Shown: one piece after another, positions 9,705 through 22,537 of the stretch | Layout of the letters: the number at the start of each line of letters is the position of its first letter | Position numbering within the stretch: the stretch's first letter is position 1 | Assembly: GCA_905250025.1 (NCBI GenBank) | Contig: CAJNOJ010000122.1 | Span: 1-64,000, forward strand | From: Adineta ricciae | Lineage: Eukaryota > Rotifera > Eurotatoria > Adinetida > Adinetidae | DNA length: 64,000 nt | Reading direction: 5' to 3' | Made by a program: the position numbers and the translations under genes | Notes under the pieces: generated by a model | Told to the model about the DNA's origin: nothing | What the model saw: only the letters and a program-made list of their open reading frames with translations | Database searches by the model: none

Positions 9705-12149
9705 TCAATGGATACGACTTTGAGTAAAATTTCGTAAACTCTGATTTAAACTAGCCAATGTGATTGGTGTTAAATGAACAGTTGATGATAGTGCCGATAA
9801 TCGTCCTGTAGTAGTGGGTCTAGAGGATGTAGTTTGCGTGTGAAATATCTCATTCGATGAAAGAAATTGTTTTGTAATTGTCAAACCATTAACAACGCAA
9901 GCACTCAGTGCCGAGCGGTACAAATTCATATCAGCAATATCATACCTAATAGAAAAAAAAACAACGAAAATACAAGATCGTATCAATTTCGCCAAGAATG
10001 TTCAAACCATTCTTCTGTTGTTTCATCAAAGCATTCTGCATTTGAGATTGTTGTTAATCCATTAAATCCGCCAATAGTAAACAGAAGATCATCGAGAACC
10101 TATAACTCTACGGACGTAAAGGACATGAGTTCAGTATCAATCAATGGATTACTTCAATAGCAAAATTACTTCTTGGATGAAACATATCTGCGATTGGCCG
10201 CCATGTATTCATTGTTGGATTATATCGTTCACCTGTACTAAGTCGTGACGTTCCATCGAAACCACCGATTGCATAGATTGACCCACGATAAGTAATTACT
10301 CCTTTGTAGTGCAAGTTCGATATAAAAATCTGCATAAAATCAAAATAACTTACCAACGCCACTTCGTTGACTACGCATCGGTTGAATCAGTGTCCATTGA
10401 TTGGTTATTGGATTATAATATTCAGCAGTTTGCAAACACTCATGTCCATCAAAACCCCCACAGATATAAATCCGATCTAAAACAAAAGTATTTCTCAAAC
10501 GAACGTAGACACATCTTTCTTCGTTTACCGTTCAATGTACATGCAGATGCGTCACTTCGTTGCATATGCATTGGACAAATAGGTGACCATTGGTTTGTCT
10601 CGCAGAAATATTTCTCTGCTGTATTCTGCCGAACATGACCATTGAAACCACCCATTGCATAAATCAAACCATTTAGATAAGCCACACTAACATAACAACG
10701 TCGCTCATTCATTGGCGCAATTTCACTCCATGTTCGATTGATTAAATGAAACATCCGACATGAATTGAAGCATTCTGTACCATCAAAACCGCCAATAATG
10801 TACATTTTATCATCCACTGTAATACATCCATGATATGCACGTGGTGAAACTAGATTCTTGCTTTGACTCATCGAAAATCATTCGGATAAGAAAGATTTAC
10901 TTTGTTGTGTTGATATAGTTGTCCATTTATCAGCTCGAATGTCATAAGCTTCGAGCATACTTGTTGCATTCCCACCCGACCATCCACCGAACGCCAAAAT
11001 CATTTCATGTGGAAGTCGTGGACGAATAAACGGACAATCGACATCCGAACTCTAGGTGTCACAAAATTCAATATAAAACTAAACCTTATCTCCTTATTTA
11101 TTTATTACCATCAACCCCTCATTATCCAATTTATATAACAATCGAAGTGTTTCTCCGATGATCGGTTTACATAGATCATTCTCTTTAACATACGAATGTT
11201 GCCTAATTTGATTCAAGAAAAACGACGATGGAACCAATCCTAGACGTAAATTACTAATCAATTGTGCGATAAACTATGAAACAAAAGTAGACAGAATTGA
11301 AAGGTAAACGAAGCAACAAACAGCTTTTCGTTGTTCAGTATTATGATCAATCCATTGTATACACGCATCAAATAGATTTTCTTCATTTCGTACATTTAAA
11401 TCGTCATTCGCAAGCAATTCGAGTAATTGTTCTATGGAAAGCTTGAGAAATGTTCTGTTAGTTTTGATCATATGAATAAAATTTCGCCTAGAAATGAATA
11501 TTTCTTGATTTTGCCATCGAATGCAATTCTTTACATGAGATATTCGTAAGTTACATTGAATAATTTGGAATCTGAATGAATCTTTGCAAAATTATAGAAA
11601 TGAAAAATATTTTCATTATTAATATTTAACGTCAAATATTCACAACAGTATTGAAATAAACTCGTCATCTGACATAATTTCGCTGCTTGAATCACCTGAT
11701 TAACATTCTCTAATGTTAATACACATCGACGCGTATAAACATAATCAAGTAAACATTCCAGAGTACCACGATCGATATCTAATTGTAAACATGGATTTTC
11801 ATTACTTTGAAGATTTGTAAATGCCATACGAAGGTATGAACTAGAAGCTAAATTTTTCTTTTATTCATTGAGAATAATGTGTGTTGATTGATGACATACC
11901 AGCTAAGATGAATCGATGCACTGGATATTCGATACATTGTTGAGTGAATTGGTTTCTAATGGAAATTTTTGCATCGCACAAGAGATTCTTTTTTCTTAGT
12001 TCATTCAAGATTTGACATGATTCAGTTGTAAATGCACATATACGTGTTTTATCTCCTGATTGTGCATTTGAATTTGCCATCCGAGATGATGAAATTTTTC
12101 TCCACTCGTCTAAATCAAATGGACTCTTAGATCGCACTCGTTTTAACAT
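9705..12149 (-). CDS. BTB-BACK-Kelch protein, KLHL10-like
   Basis: Ten exons, complement(11900-12149, 11535-11847, 11322-11487, 11109-11273, 10901-11051, 10529-10849, 10354-10476, 10153-10301, 10008-10099, 9705-9945), sum to 1,971 nt (656 aa). Domains in order are a BTB fold (about 35-145, including LLCDAKI and YPVHRFILAASS across intron 1), a BACK domain (about 150-260, with ACIQWIDHN), and six kelch blades marked by GG doublets (FGGWSGG, IGGFDGTE, MGGFNG, CGGFDGHE, IGGFDGTS, IGGFNGLT). The C-terminus is Thr/Ser-rich. The family serves as substrate adaptors for CUL3 E3 ligases; KLHL10 acts in spermatids, which is of interest if the animal is an asexual bdelloid. The introns are 47-62 bp. Intron 3 and the last intron have weak GTTTG donors. 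The ATG follows an acceptor-like CGACAG|A. Confidence 0.88.
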
Positions 12150-13237
12150 TCTGTCGGAAGGTTGCCATCGGCCAATGTCAAATCCATATCATTTATAAAC
12201 AGGAGAGTATGAAGAGTAAGTGACTTTCTCGTCGAAGAAAAAAAGCGTATGTAAATAAAAAACAAACTTTTGAAGTGTGAAATTTCGAAATAAGAGAAGC
12301 GCCGAGTGAGTTTTCATTTTCGTTAATTTTTATTATAGTATAAGTCTTGCATTTCAGTAAGGACAAGATCTATATGATGAATCAATTTGTGGAGGATGAG
12401 AACGTGGTTGACGGGCAGATCGAATGTGCCTGCTTTCTAGCAAGAAGTCATATCAATACGCTTAATGTCCAATGTACATGTAAATTTCCCCTTGAAGACG
12501 TCGGATAGAGATTCGGGGGTAAGATAGTCGTGAAATAATGAATCATTCGAAACTGAATCTATTGCGATGGGGTTATTCTCATTCAGATATGATACATAAC
12601 GAACCCATACGATTTACTCTTCACTTGTCCATTGACTTTTAAAAGAGAAATTGATTTTTACTATACTAATCATAATGAAATAACTATATTGAAGCACAGG
12701 ATCTAAAACAAAAGTGTAAAAGATATGTCGAATCGAGAATAATCTATACATATGGTCAATGTCAAACGAACTACGATATTGTCAGTGATCTACTGAAAAG
12801 AAAATGGGATAGCTCATGTTCTACTTTCTTCAAAATCTTGGATAATACCAAAATCACGAATGCAATTGATATTTATTTCATATTTCACATTTAACTGTGT
12901 TTTGTTTCGAATTATGATTCACTTCCTAGTTTCCTCTCATCGTCAAATTACGACGCAATCGTTAGAAGGCCCGTAAAATCGAATTTTATTGTGTACGGTG
13001 AGGGTGTCAATACACGGTTTTATCCAAGTTTCTGAATCGTTTCGCCTCATTAATCACTTTTATTTATCTCAAAACTTCCAACTTAAAGGTAGATGAATGA
13101 ATCAACATATCGTTTACCTCCTTTTTTTCATATGCCTATATAAGCAAACGTTTGATGTATTAACTCATTTGTTTACTGCTAAGTACAATTTATTCCAACT
13201 TTATTTTGTTATCTATTTATTCATCTGATCTAATATA
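12150..13237. other. Divergent intergenic region
   Basis: About 1.1 kb separating the kelch gene (-) from the small gene (+), so it holds both promoters. No ORF, repeat or RNA gene was recognised besides the TATA box listed separately. Confidence 0.45.
13137..13144 (+). promoter_or_regulatory. TATA box of the small two-exon gene
   Basis: TATATAAG lies 94 bp upstream of the ATG at 13238, in a T-rich context and in the right orientation. The same octamer occurs upstream of the zinc-knuckle gene. Confidence 0.4.
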
Positions 13238-13532
13238 ATGTCTTCGCGTTCACCTTACCATCATCGTATGCCGCAATCCAGGGCTTATTACCATTCTAAC
13301 TACTATCCGCCTCCTTACAATGGATCGGCAGAAGGTTTGAAAAGACCTTTTCTTAAATAGAAATTCGTTTTTCTCTGTTAAAGGATATCCATTATATCCA
13401 ATGAACCCAGAAAATAATAACGTAGAGTCGCCATATAGCTTCTGGTCTGGTGTGAAAACTACGGGAGGTATTATGAAGATATTCATATCTGCTGGAAGAT
13501 TGGCTGTGGCAATTTTTGACTCTGTCTCATAA
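13238..13532 (+). CDS. Small Tyr/Pro-rich hypothetical protein
   Basis: Two exons (13238-13334, 13384-13532) joined over a 49-bp GT..AG intron encode 81 aa. The N-terminal half is rich in Tyr, Pro, Ser, Arg and His (for example YYPPPYNG), and the C-terminal half is amphipathic to hydrophobic (GIMKIFISAGRLAVAIF). It has no signal peptide and no recognised domain. The TATA box, the splice sites and an unbroken frame across the junction argue that it is real. A minus-strand ORF covering most of it is a shadow. Function unknown. Confidence 0.5.
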
Positions 13533-14060
13533 ACTCCAATTATATGCGACATAATGGATTATTTCAATAACCTTTTGAAATATTTATTTATTTCTAAATA
13601 TTTTCCGATCTATTATTTAAAAAATGCTATTGATTTGATAAGCTATAATGTGAAAGTGAAAATAACGAATGTAGTAGACGTGCCTTTTGAAAACATAACT
13701 CTTTTTTTTTAAAAGTTTACTCATATTCATATTTCTGGTTGATAAGCCACCAGTTCACATGAAAATCGTCTGTAGCGAAGAAATATAGATGAGATGATAG
13801 TTGATAGTTCGAATTAAACTCGAGAAAGTTTTCGAAGTAAATATTTCAAAGCCCATACACAATAATTCTCTAATGCTCGCCATGTCTTTTTTCTATAAAT
13901 AATTTAGAGATTATTTTAACCTTGACGATAAGCACATTCATCACAGCACCATAAAAAACCGACTTTTCTGCTTTTTCCTCTCATTCTTATCGACGAGTCA
14001 ACGTGCTGCACAAATATATTACTCTTCGTCTGTTATTAGAGTATCGAGCAAATATCTACA
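13533..14060. other. Spacer upstream of the RING-kinase gene
   Basis: AT-rich 3' flank of the small gene and presumed promoter of the next gene. No TATA octamer was found and no other feature was seen. Confidence 0.4.
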
Positions 14061-16064
14061 ATGGATCGTCTTCAGTGTCCAATTTGTTTCGAAGATTTCT
14101 CGAAAGAAAAAAAGCCAATGATAATATGTGCAAACGGTCATTCAATGTGTCAAGAATGTTTTAATGGCATAAAATCTTTAAGTAACCCTGAATGTTCGAT
14201 ATGTCGTGAGGGTTTATTATCGGTATCAATAGTTAATCGTGATGTATTGAACCTAATCGATGCTATCTATGAAATAATGGCTGCTATACCTGTGATAAAA
14301 GATGAAGAACTAACTATAGAATCAAAACCGTTCGGATTTGGTGGTAGTGCTGATGTATTTCGAGCACAGTGGCAGCGTCAAACTGTTGTTGTAAAACGTT
14401 TGCGGACTGGTACCAATGATCCCAAGCAACTAGAACAGTTAAAAGGAGAAATTAGTATTCATGTTGGATTGAGGCATCCCTGTATAATATCTTTATATGG
14501 TTATACACGTAGCGGAAATGGAAAAGAACTTGTTATGGAATATGCCGAACGAGGTTCGTTGAATAATAATTGGAAAGATGCTGATGAGATACAATTAATA
14601 AATTGGGCACTTGATATTGTCGACGGTTTACAATATTTACATAGTCGAAAAATTTCACATCGGTAAAAGATATCTTATCTAACTATCTCAAAAAGACCTA
14701 CTTTATTTTTCATAGAGATTTAAAACCTGAGAACATACTCATCACTAAAGATAATCGTGCTAAACTATCCGACTTTGGCATGGCAAGAGTATTAGCAACA
14801 ATTCAGCATAATACGGCAGGAAGTGGTACACCAGTAGGTATTGTTTGCTTTGAATTCTTTCATTCATTTCTCTTTTTTCATATAGAAATATACAGCTCCC
14901 GAGTTATTTGATGCCGAGACGAAATATGGCTCTGAAGTTGATATTTATAGTTTGGCATTGATTCTGTATGAAATGTTTTCGAAGAAAATTGCTTTTGAAA
15001 ATCTCACTCCTTCTCAATTGATTTTTGCTGTTTGTATGAAAAAGCAACGTCCTGGATTTGATTCAACATTTCCAATTAAACTTCGAGAAAAAATTGAACC
15101 TGGCTGGTCGCACGAGCCAGCAGATCGATGTAAACTCAATGATTTTCTTCAAGTTCTCTTACAAATGAAAGATCCATCATCGATCAGGCAACATTCAGCA
15201 ATCGCAGAAACAACTGGTGTGACTATGCTTGAACAAGCTCACCACGTTCAAAAGAAATTGTTAGATTACTCACCAATCATTGAGATGCAATGGGCAACTC
15301 AAACTGTTCAAATAAAATCACTCATCGAAAACATGGTCAAGGAAATGCGTCAATCCTCATCGTTCTCTAAAATCTTTCCCGATACGATTATTAATGCAAC
15401 GCTACAAGTACCTAAACATTTGTTTGTCGACATGAAAGTTTTTAAAAGTATCACTAAGATCAGTGATGACAATCAATGTTTAGCAAAGATTTATCAATAC
15501 AAAGAAGCACTTCGTGCAAGTCAAGAACAGAATATCAGTTCAACAGAAATAACTTGTACACAACTGAGTTTGATCCCACTGAATTCCGGTGATCGTGTGT
15601 TATTTCTCGGTGCTAAAGCAGGTTATATTCAAACAATCGCTGCACAAACAGTTGGTTTTCAAGGACAAGTATGGATATGTTCACAAGATGAACAAGGTCT
15701 TCAACATATTGGAAATGTTCTCAAAGATCATGTACCAGCCATTCTCAAGCAAATTATTACATGCGTTTTAGTTAAAAACGTTCAAAATACCAATGATGTG
15801 AAGCAAGCATTAGAAAAACATATCAAACCAGCTGAAGACTATTTCAACGTTATTCATGTCTGTGGCGCAATTCCTCAAGACTCACTTGAGACGTTTGAAA
15901 AGCTTTTGAAAATCGAAGGACAGTTATTAGCACCCATTAATATTGATGAGAACAACCAAAAGTTTACTATTCTACATAAAACACGAGATCATGGCACTGG
16001 CCAAACAAAACTGAATAAACGAATTCTACATGATTGGGGGATCATATTCGCTCCTGTTCTTTAG
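14061..16064 (+). CDS. RING finger - protein kinase - PIMT-like methyltransferase fusion
   Basis: Three exons (14061-14662, 14716-14833, 14886-16064) total 1,899 nt (632 aa). A RING finger (residues 6-47; CPIC...C..H..C..C...CSIC) suggests E3 ubiquitin ligase activity. A TKL/RIPK-like kinase domain (about 85-310) keeps its Gly-rich loop (GFGGSADVF), the VVVKRL lysine, HRDLKPEN and DFG, so catalysis is expected. From about 385 to the end it resembles protein-L-isoaspartate O-methyltransferase: an LQVPKHLFV segment like the family's VPREKFV, then a SAM-site motif I (VLFLGAKAGYIQ, about 478-489) altered from the usual GxGxGY. Intron 1 splits the HRD arginine codon and intron 2 sits before the activation-segment APE. 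A poly(A) signal follows at 16076. The three domains share one uninterrupted frame. It may link sensing or repair of damaged protein to phosphorylation and ubiquitination; that role is inference. Confidence 0.88.
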
Positions 16065-16075
16065 TTTTATTTGAA

Positions 16076-16081
16076 AATAAA
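16076..16081 (+). terminator. Poly(A) signal of the RING-kinase-PIMT gene
   Basis: AATAAA starting 12 bp after the stop codon, followed by T-rich sequence. Confidence 0.45.
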
Positions 16082-16536
16082 ATATTCGATTTTAGCTGTT
16101 TGCTGTATGACAAATTATTATCATTTTCTCGAATAGCGACAAAGACGAACGAAATGTCTTGAAGATACGTGCACGAGATTTCGTTCCTACTTTCGAATGT
16201 TGCTTGCCATCGATTTTATTAACATTAATTTGCACAATACCGTTCTATCATAGGAGAAGATCATAATACGTCAGTGAATTATTCTCTACCAATCCAAACA
16301 CGAAGTTTCAAACTGACTTCCACATAACCATCATCAAATAGTACATTCCATTCTTATGTTAATTCTTCAAATCGAGATCACAGACTACCAGAGGGAAAAA
16401 ACGCTCGAAAATGGCATTGAATACTGATAAGTTGGGTAATCGTTTCATTTAATAGAACAATATATATAGTCTGTCAAGATCACAGACCATTTGTGAAATA
16501 TTGAGAAAATTTTCACAAAAAACGATTCAGTTCAAA

Positions 16537-17663
16537 CTAATTGTCAAATGAAGTGCCATTATCGGGAACCAATTGTAAATTTGTAAGCTTGATATTCAAA
16601 GTTTGGCATAATTGATTGTTTTCATTGCTGTATAACATAAATAAATCCTTCGAGTTCATAGATAACGATGATAACCATGGAGCTGCTTTTGAGATCTTTG
16701 TCAAAAATACAGACAAGTTTGTTCGGTGCATCTTCGGAATACTCAAAGATTTTATATTTGCTAAATCGATAATCGTTTACAACACTCCGTTGTATTTCGT
16801 CTCGAACAGTTTTGTATTGTCCGTCTTGTCAAATCTAGTGTTTGATGTTAAAACGAGAGAACTAGCAGATGGAGTACGAGATTGTGTTTCTTCAAATTTA
16901 ATATTAAAATCGATTGATATGTGCTTAGCATAATTAAATCGACGATATTCACTCTTCGATTGATCAAAACTTGTCTCACTGTACGGACTCAAGGTGCATG
17001 AAGGTAAATACCAGGGTAATGTATGAATACATGTTTCACTGTCCGCCAAGACATAATCTGTAGTGTATTGATACTCTTTTAGGCCAAAATCACTTTAAAA
17101 CTATGCTTCCCTCAGCATCGAGAGTACCAAAGTAAAATCGGAATACATTTAAATTTTGTAATGATGATGTTATCAGGTCTCGCCGTTGGCAAGCATGGTA
17201 TATATGGAGATCCTCGTAACTAGATAATGTTAAATGCTCTAGATTTCGTGTACGTTGTAATAACTTCTGGATACTTTCAAACGGATATGAAAATCCATCA
17301 ATATTCAGTTTTTGCAAATGAGCAGCACGACAGAATCATCTTCATAAATGATGTCGCACGTGAAGATAATTCAACAATGGAAGACCATGAAGGATTTGGA
17401 ATAGCTCAGAAAAATGTTCGTATTGTATTGTTAGATTTGTAATTGGTAAGTAGACAACCCTTGGAAAGAATATCTTAATAATCGAGGGTGAGAGTGCACA
17501 ATTGAATACTTGGATTCTGCTTTGATCGGTTGCTGAAGAAGCAAAAGTTGAGATTTGTAAATGGGCTCATATCTTTGTCATATAAGTCAGTTTGCTTTAC
17601 ATTGATTAACCGTGTTAATTCTTTGAGAACGGTTTTTTTCCTGTATATTTCATCATAAGTCAA
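16537..17663 (-). pseudogene. Decayed F-box/LRR-like family gene
   Basis: Four open blocks translate to segments typical of the bdelloid F-box family with leucine-rich, LRR-like C-termini (for example LLQRTRNLEHLTLSSYEDL and SLSMNSKDLFMLYSNE), but they no longer join. A TAA at 16777-16779 interrupts one frame, a frameshift plus stop lies at about 17050-17092, and several stops fall in 17318-17474. None of these gaps has GT..AG borders of a normal intron length. No F-box itself is left. Compare the intact relatives at 20747 and 37183. I judge it a relic of the family. Confidence 0.6.
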
Positions 17664-18456
17664 TGTGCATTTCTATTCTTTAAAAGAGCTTTATAAAAGC
17701 GTGTTCCTATACAGAGAGTAACATTGCTGACAACGATTCGAGATGATAAAGTTCTTTTTATCTAAAAGTCAGTTTTCTTATTATTACCGGATATTTGAAT
17801 AAAATAACCTAAATACAATCGAAATTATGCTGAAAGACTCTCTGATAAATGCTTTAACAACAACTAATCTCATATAGAAATCTGTGTGTTTTGAAATGTC
17901 AGTAAATCTCCTAGGCCCCTTAAGGAGCCAACCAATTCCAAAAGATTAAAACCCGTTTTTAGCAAAATCAAATTCTTTTCCGGTTTTTGGCAGGAAAAAC
18001 GTTTTTCTGCTTTTTTCACCTATAAAAGTTGTGTCTTGGTTTTACAAATAGGTTTGGCACATCGAGAGTATCGATGTCGATGTGTAATTATTTTTTTAAA
18101 AAATCGGAAATCGAAGGGGGCCTCGTTAAGTGTTAAAAAAAATTATTTAAACTGAAGACAACCACAGAAATAAAGCGAGATGGGATGAATTTTTCGTTGT
18201 CCTGCGGAGCTCTGGTATACATTGACAATGACAGAAAAGACTTCTTTTGTACTTCAATATCAATCAATTAATGAAATACTGTTTGAGATTAAGCATCAGG
18301 ACATATCTGTGAATGGTTTTGATGTTTGAAAAGATCAGAAGATATTCGAGCAGTTTCTGAAGTATTTATTCTTTCTTTTTCAAATAATAACAAAAAAAAA
18401 TACACAAATTCCTTTCTCTTTCACAAGTCAGATGAACAAAAAAATTTTCGATTGCT
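17664..18456. other. Gene-free stretch
   Basis: AT-rich, no convincing ORF or repeat. It may include further eroded 5' sequence of the F-box relic on its left, but I could not read any domain there. Confidence 0.4.
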
Positions 18457-20441
18457 TTATTTTCTTTGTAAAATTTTCTCGTCAACTTTTCCTAACGTTG
18501 TTCGGTCATTTTGCACTAATTCCACGACGTTCTTAATTCCACGATGAATTTCTTGTAAAATATCCTTGATTTGTTCGATTTTGTCTTTATCAAAACGTAA
18601 TGTTTCATTCGAATGAAGAATTGATGACCATTGAATTGGAGCTAACAATGATGGATTCATACGTATTTTCATAATTAAGTCTTTTATACGGATGTCTAAT
18701 GGTAATTGGGAAAGACTCTGTAACGAATGAAGATTTGTCCAAATTTGAATTTCTGTTGAAGTTAATTTGGGTTCATGTTGACGACGACGACATTCGAATT
18801 GGATTGTTGCCTAAAAGGAGAATAGTCGATTGTAATCGGATAGAAAAAGTCTTTTTCTTTCTCACTTTGAGAATTCGATGTGAATATTCAAGAAGATTCG
18901 TTTGATAACGTTTCATCGTTAAACGGAATGCTTCACATTGGTCTTTGACACTACGCAATTGTTGACGAATGTTCTCCAGTTGTTGTTTTTGATCTTCATG
19001 TTCAATAAATTGAGATTTCATACGATCACGTAAAGCTAAAAAAAAGTGAATAGAGTTTTCCAAAGCTTTGTTTTCCCCATAAACTTACCTTTAACACCAA
19101 CAAGAGGTACGGGAAGGAGTAATTGTGGTTTAGGATTTTCTTTTTTAGCCTGTTCCCAAACGAATGCCGTCATACCTGGGGGCGTGGTTTCGAGGTATTG
19201 TTTATAATCTTGATCATTTAAATCAGTTCGTGCGAAAACTTGCACTATTCCTATTGAGTCTAAATGTGCTTTATTTGGATTTACCGGTTGTCCAAGAGTT
19301 GTCGTTGCAGGCGCCGGTGGTTGAAGATAATTGACAATGTCTGATGCTTTATGTTTTTTTACAACTAACGTGCCAGGTTGTTTTTCATTGACAACAATTA
19401 ACATCTAAATATTGAATTAAGAGAAAAAACACAGTTCGAAAAAGAGCATTACTTGAGTACGATCATCGGCTAATGGTGAAATTCCTTCGAGTTCGATGAC
19501 GCAATTTGGATTATTATGAAAACAAAGTCGATGAAGTGATTCAATGCATTTATCTTTATTACTGACAACATCAGCTAATTTCTGATTGATAATTAAAGCA
19601 ACAAGACCATCTTCATCACGTGTTCTTGGACGAACACTATAAGAGTATGTCTAAACCAACGACAAAAATTTCTTACGCAGTTACATTTGTAAAGGAGAAC
19701 AGTGGTTGTACTTACCTTGAATATGTGATAAGGTAAATTTGCATCAACATCGTAAGTACCTTGATGACAGAATGTTTTCCCAGTGCCATAGAATACTTGG
19801 AGGATATTCCATTTGAGGAGAATTTCATCTCGTTCATCATTAAATAAACGTGGTGATGTCAACGATGTGATTAATTTTTCTTCGGGACGAACTACACTGG
19901 GAACACCGATGGCTGGTTGATTACTTGTTGTTGTAGCAGCACCAAATGGTTGTGTTAAACCTCCTCCGATTGAAAATGTTGGAGCTGTTGCTGTTGCTGC
20001 TGCAGCAGTTGGTGCTCCAAATCCAAATGAACCAAAGGGAGCTGATGTTGTCGTTGTAGCTGCTGGTGCACCAAATCCAAATGAAGGTGCTGAAGTGGTC
20101 GCAGTTGGAGCACCGAATGTGAACGACGGAGCTGGAGTACTTGTCGTTGTACCAAAGCCAGGAAAAGCTGGTTTTGGTGTTGTGGTGGTTGTCGTTTGTG
20201 TACCAAATCCAAATACAGATGCTGAAGTAGTAGCGGCAGGTGTTGCAAAACTGAACGGTGCAGGAGTAGCTGTTGTTGTTGCTGGTGTACCGAAAGTAAA
20301 CGGTGTCGTCGTTGCTGCTGTTGTAGTAGCCGGTGTGCCGAATGTAAATGGAGTTGCCGCTGCTGTAGTCGTTGTCGTGCCTGGCGTTGTACCAAATAGA
20401 GTTGGTCTTGTTGCTGAAGTTACACCAAATGTAGTTGCCAT
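18457..20441 (-). CDS. NUP54: Nucleoporin NUP54
   Basis: Five exons, complement(19716-20441, 19453-19650, 19089-19404, 18866-19035, 18457-18810), sum to 1,764 nt (587 aa; human protein about 507). Residues 1-200 are a Thr/Ala-rich FG region with many FG/FGFG units (SFTFGAP, FGFGAP). The NUP54 alpha/beta core starts at a NDERDEILLKWN segment that closely matches the vertebrate NDERD motif. A WEQAK..NP motif and coiled coils then correspond to the part that assembles with NUP62 and NUP58 in the central transport channel. The start codon follows TTTTCAG directly, so either a 5' UTR intron or spliced-leader addition is likely. The Thr/Ala-rich codon repeats create long shadow ORFs on both strands. 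Confidence 0.92.
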
Positions 20442-20746
20442 CTGAAAACAACGAAACAGGAGAGTTCTATTAGACGAAATTTCAATTTTTGAAAAGAAAA
20501 TAAAGTTGTAAGAAAAATAGACAGAGCAAGCCATTCTTGTGCTTGAGTAATCATTCTTGAACTGATTGGAGCTATCATTCATCCTGTCAAATGAAGAGAG
20601 AAGGTGAGGTCGCTACAAAACTGTCTGTTCTCTTTCTCTTTACATAATAAAACCCATAATTTCTACATCACATTTTCGAAAACTTTATTTCAAATAAAAT
20701 TTCCATACTATTTTAAACAAAGCCAAGCTACAAGCGTCTTGTTTTT

Positions 20747-22537
20747 TCATAACCAAATTTCCACGAAGTTTTCAATCAATTGAATTTGATACATTTTCTC
20801 ATACTTCTTCAATCGTAAAGAATATTTCATTAGCCAAGGAGATAAATCATTTGACGAAATATTCTCCAATATCTGTCCGTTCACGGCAACTACAGTTAAA
20901 TGTTGACATTTGTCTACTATTTCACCTAAAATTCTCCCATCGATAACATCTTCAGTTTTATATTTGATCTTCAATGAATGTATTTCGCTAAAAATTCGTG
21001 CTAATTGACAAATGTGTTCGCTGGTGAGTTTCAAATCACATCGATGCCCATCAAGATATAGATGAAGTACACGTGGAAAGACGATTTCTTCGTCGTTAAG
21101 TTCGAATAATTTCATTGCACAGGGAAGATCGAGACATAAGGTGGTAAGATTATGTGCGGAGTGGATTAAGTATTTGAAATGCAACCAGTTATCGATCCGA
21201 CCGAATATTGACAGAATTTCGAGCGATTTCAATTTCGGAATTCGTTCGGTAGTGGATGAAACTGAAAAACTTCAATGAGTTAAGATTTTTTTTCATTAAG
21301 AAACCTTACCAGCTGAAACTGATTCGAAACCATCGATTTGAATCGTTAAATCTTGTGTTTTCCTACAATGCTGCAAAATTGGAAATATTTCTTTGAGAGT
21401 TTTCATTCGATTAACATATAAATATTGCACAATCCTATAAACTTGATCACCCGATCGAACTCCAAATTTGTTCGTCAAAGTCGACTGTAAATTCAAAAGA
21501 ATCGATGGATATGGCACTGTATGAATAAAAATATAACTCCTCTTCTGATCTTTATTGATTGTATAAACCAATCGATGAGATTTCCAAGAATCGAAGAATT
21601 TCCGTGAATCGAAACAATAATCGATTGATGAAGAAAAGTACACGGCGTATTGAAAAGTTTTCAATGACAAGCACTGGAGAAAATGTTCGCCGTAGATTAA
21701 TCGCTCGTCGATTGATGTTAAAACTAATGAAAGATGTTCGACAGTTGGAATAATTTGAAACAGTTCCCGGAGATTCTCTAATTTCGAATACGATTCAATA
21801 GCATCAAGTGAAAAATGGGTGAGACGTTGGAATGGAAGGATATCTTCTTTCATTATGCCAATTTCTTCAATAATAACATAGAGACGACGGAGATTTGGTA
21901 GGAAATAAGCTAAAGAGTTCAGATGATCGGATGTTGAAAGTGAAAGATTCAGTTCGATTAAATTGGAATGATTTATTCGGAATTTCTTGTGATTAAGTAA
22001 TGTCATCGAGTAGCAATCGGGTTCGAAAATAATTGTTTCGATTTGTCGATTTTCTGAGACAATTTCGAATAAATAAGTCGAATCATCGATGCTAGTAACA
22101 AGCGAATGTGGATCATTCGGCTGCCGTAAACCGCGAATGATGATTTGACGGAGATTCGTTAGTTTGGATAGGCGACTACTAACAAATGGAAATAAATCGA
22201 GATTTTTCCAATCATCTAAGGCGAGTTTTTCTAAGTTCGGAAAGAAATTCTCCATTTTAAAACTAAAACTTTTCAGAAATTCATTCTGTTGCAAACGATT
22301 GATTGTCAACGATCGAATCTGATGACCAATCTCAGGTATAATTTGTGAGTATATATAGGTAAACTGTTGATAAGTCAAGCGTCGAAGGATCACATATTGA
22401 CAATAATGAGTGAGTGTTTGATTCAAACGAAAATTGAGGTTATAAAACGAATAAAGTATATGACCACAATGAAGATATCGATAGATCTCCAGGAGAATCT
22501 CATCTGGGAAATATTCAAATTGAAAACAATCTCCCAT
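20747..22537 (-). CDS. F-box protein with LRR-like C-terminus
   Basis: Two exons, complement(21310-22537, 20747-21261), with a 48-bp intron, encode 580 aa. The N-terminal F-box (about residues 6-50) reads FEYFPDEILLEIYRYL followed by a Phe/Tyr/Leu pattern. The remainder has irregular leucine-rich segments (LEKLALDDW, LRRLYVIIEEIG, LEILSIFG, LTTLCLDLP). By family analogy it would recruit substrates to an SKP1-CUL1 ligase. The ATG directly follows TCTTCTAG, another acceptor-like start. It lies 305 bp upstream of NUP54 on the same strand and belongs to the same family as 37183-38211 and the relic at 16537. Confidence 0.8.

Noticed and set aside
17318..17474. Intron joining the blocks of the F-box relic
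   Set aside because: No GT..AG pair restores a common frame and stops occur inside otherwise family-like sequence.
20095..20445. Val-rich plus-strand ORF and two long minus-strand ORFs in other frames
   Set aside because: They are shadows of the Thr/Ala/Gly-rich FG repeats of NUP54; composition is purely a frame effect.
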